Shown piece by piece: positions 15,380 to 15,533 of a DNA stretch of 15,533 nucleotides (the first letter of the stretch is position 1; every line of letters begins with the position of its first letter). The translations under genes were made by a program, and so were the position numbers. Below the pieces are notes generated by a model. It was not told the DNA's origin, made no database searches, and saw nothing but the letters and a program-made list of their open reading frames with translations. This stretch comes from Candidatus Fermentibacterota bacterium (GTDB taxonomy: Bacteria > JAFGKV01), in contig JAFGKV010000184.1 in assembly GCA_016928395.1 (NCBI GenBank), positions 1-15,533 of the forward strand, in the 5' to 3' direction.

Positions 15380-15399
15380 TCGACCGGTCCCTCTGTCAA
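15371..15399 (-). promoter_or_regulatory. Candidate promoter of the toxin-antitoxin operon
   Basis: Minus strand TTGACA (15399-15394) is a perfect -35, and 17 bp further CACTTT (15376-15371) is a weak -10. The -10 region would be covered by the dyad, which fits repression. The remaining 130 bp to the window end hold nothing recognised. Confidence 0.3.
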
Positions 15400-15533
15400 T
15401 CGCGGCGAGAACCGTCACACTCACCGCGGCGGCTGGCCGGGGACCGGGTGTATTGGTTCAGCGTGAACGAGACCGCAGGGATGTAGTAGTAAGGGACAAG
15501 TGGGGCCACGAGTATGGCCGCGTCTCTGCATAG

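Overview
The window is GC-rich DNA with good Shine-Dalgarno sites, dominated by very large signal-transduction proteins. It suggests a Gram-negative environmental bacterium. The LamG / carboxypeptidase-regulatory / two-component-propeller sensor, a sigma54 activator partner, a cyclase-AAA-TPR giant and integron-type cassettes fit phyla such as Verrucomicrobiota, Planctomycetota or related uncultured lineages. No rRNA or marker gene is present, so the phylum is a guess.

Layout. (1) 102-7161, minus strand: a two-component operon. Transcribed first is a 1715-residue periplasmic-sensing hybrid histidine kinase (signal peptide, LamG, two carboxypeptidase-regulatory-like folds, 14 propeller repeats, Y_Y_Y, membrane segment, HisKA, HATPase, REC). 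It is followed by a REC / AAA+ (GAFTGA) / winged-helix sigma54 activator. A palindromic segment sits between them, and its edges carry an 18-bp duplication of the activator's start region. This looks like a REP-type insertion into a formerly overlapping gene pair. (2) 7162-8122: divergent intergenic region of about 0.96 kb with a sigma54-promoter-like site reading into the kinase and a 9+9 bp dyad. (3) 8123-12298, plus strand: a 1391-residue protein built like animal soluble adenylyl cyclase (two cyclase domains, AAA ATPase, TPRs). (4) 12299-13115: degenerate spacer holding the C-terminal remnant of a response regulator. (5) 13116 to about 14461: a small integron-like gene cassette cluster without a visible integrase. 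It holds a membrane protein, a textbook attC of 58 bp, a GNAT acetyltransferase with a run-on tail, a 41-residue Lys/Gly-rich protein and a decayed attC. (6) 14548-15335, minus strand: a DUF433 antitoxin / DUF5615 PIN-like toxin operon with a dyad operator.

Working together: the kinase and activator probably form one pathway that senses an extracellular (perhaps glycan-related) ligand and drives sigma54 promoters, possibly including their own. The hybrid kinase carries a REC but no HPt histidine is recognisable, so the phosphate route to the activator is incomplete or direct. The cyclase is divergently placed and may be a second output, but nothing in the sequence proves a link. The right third is accessory, mobile-type DNA.
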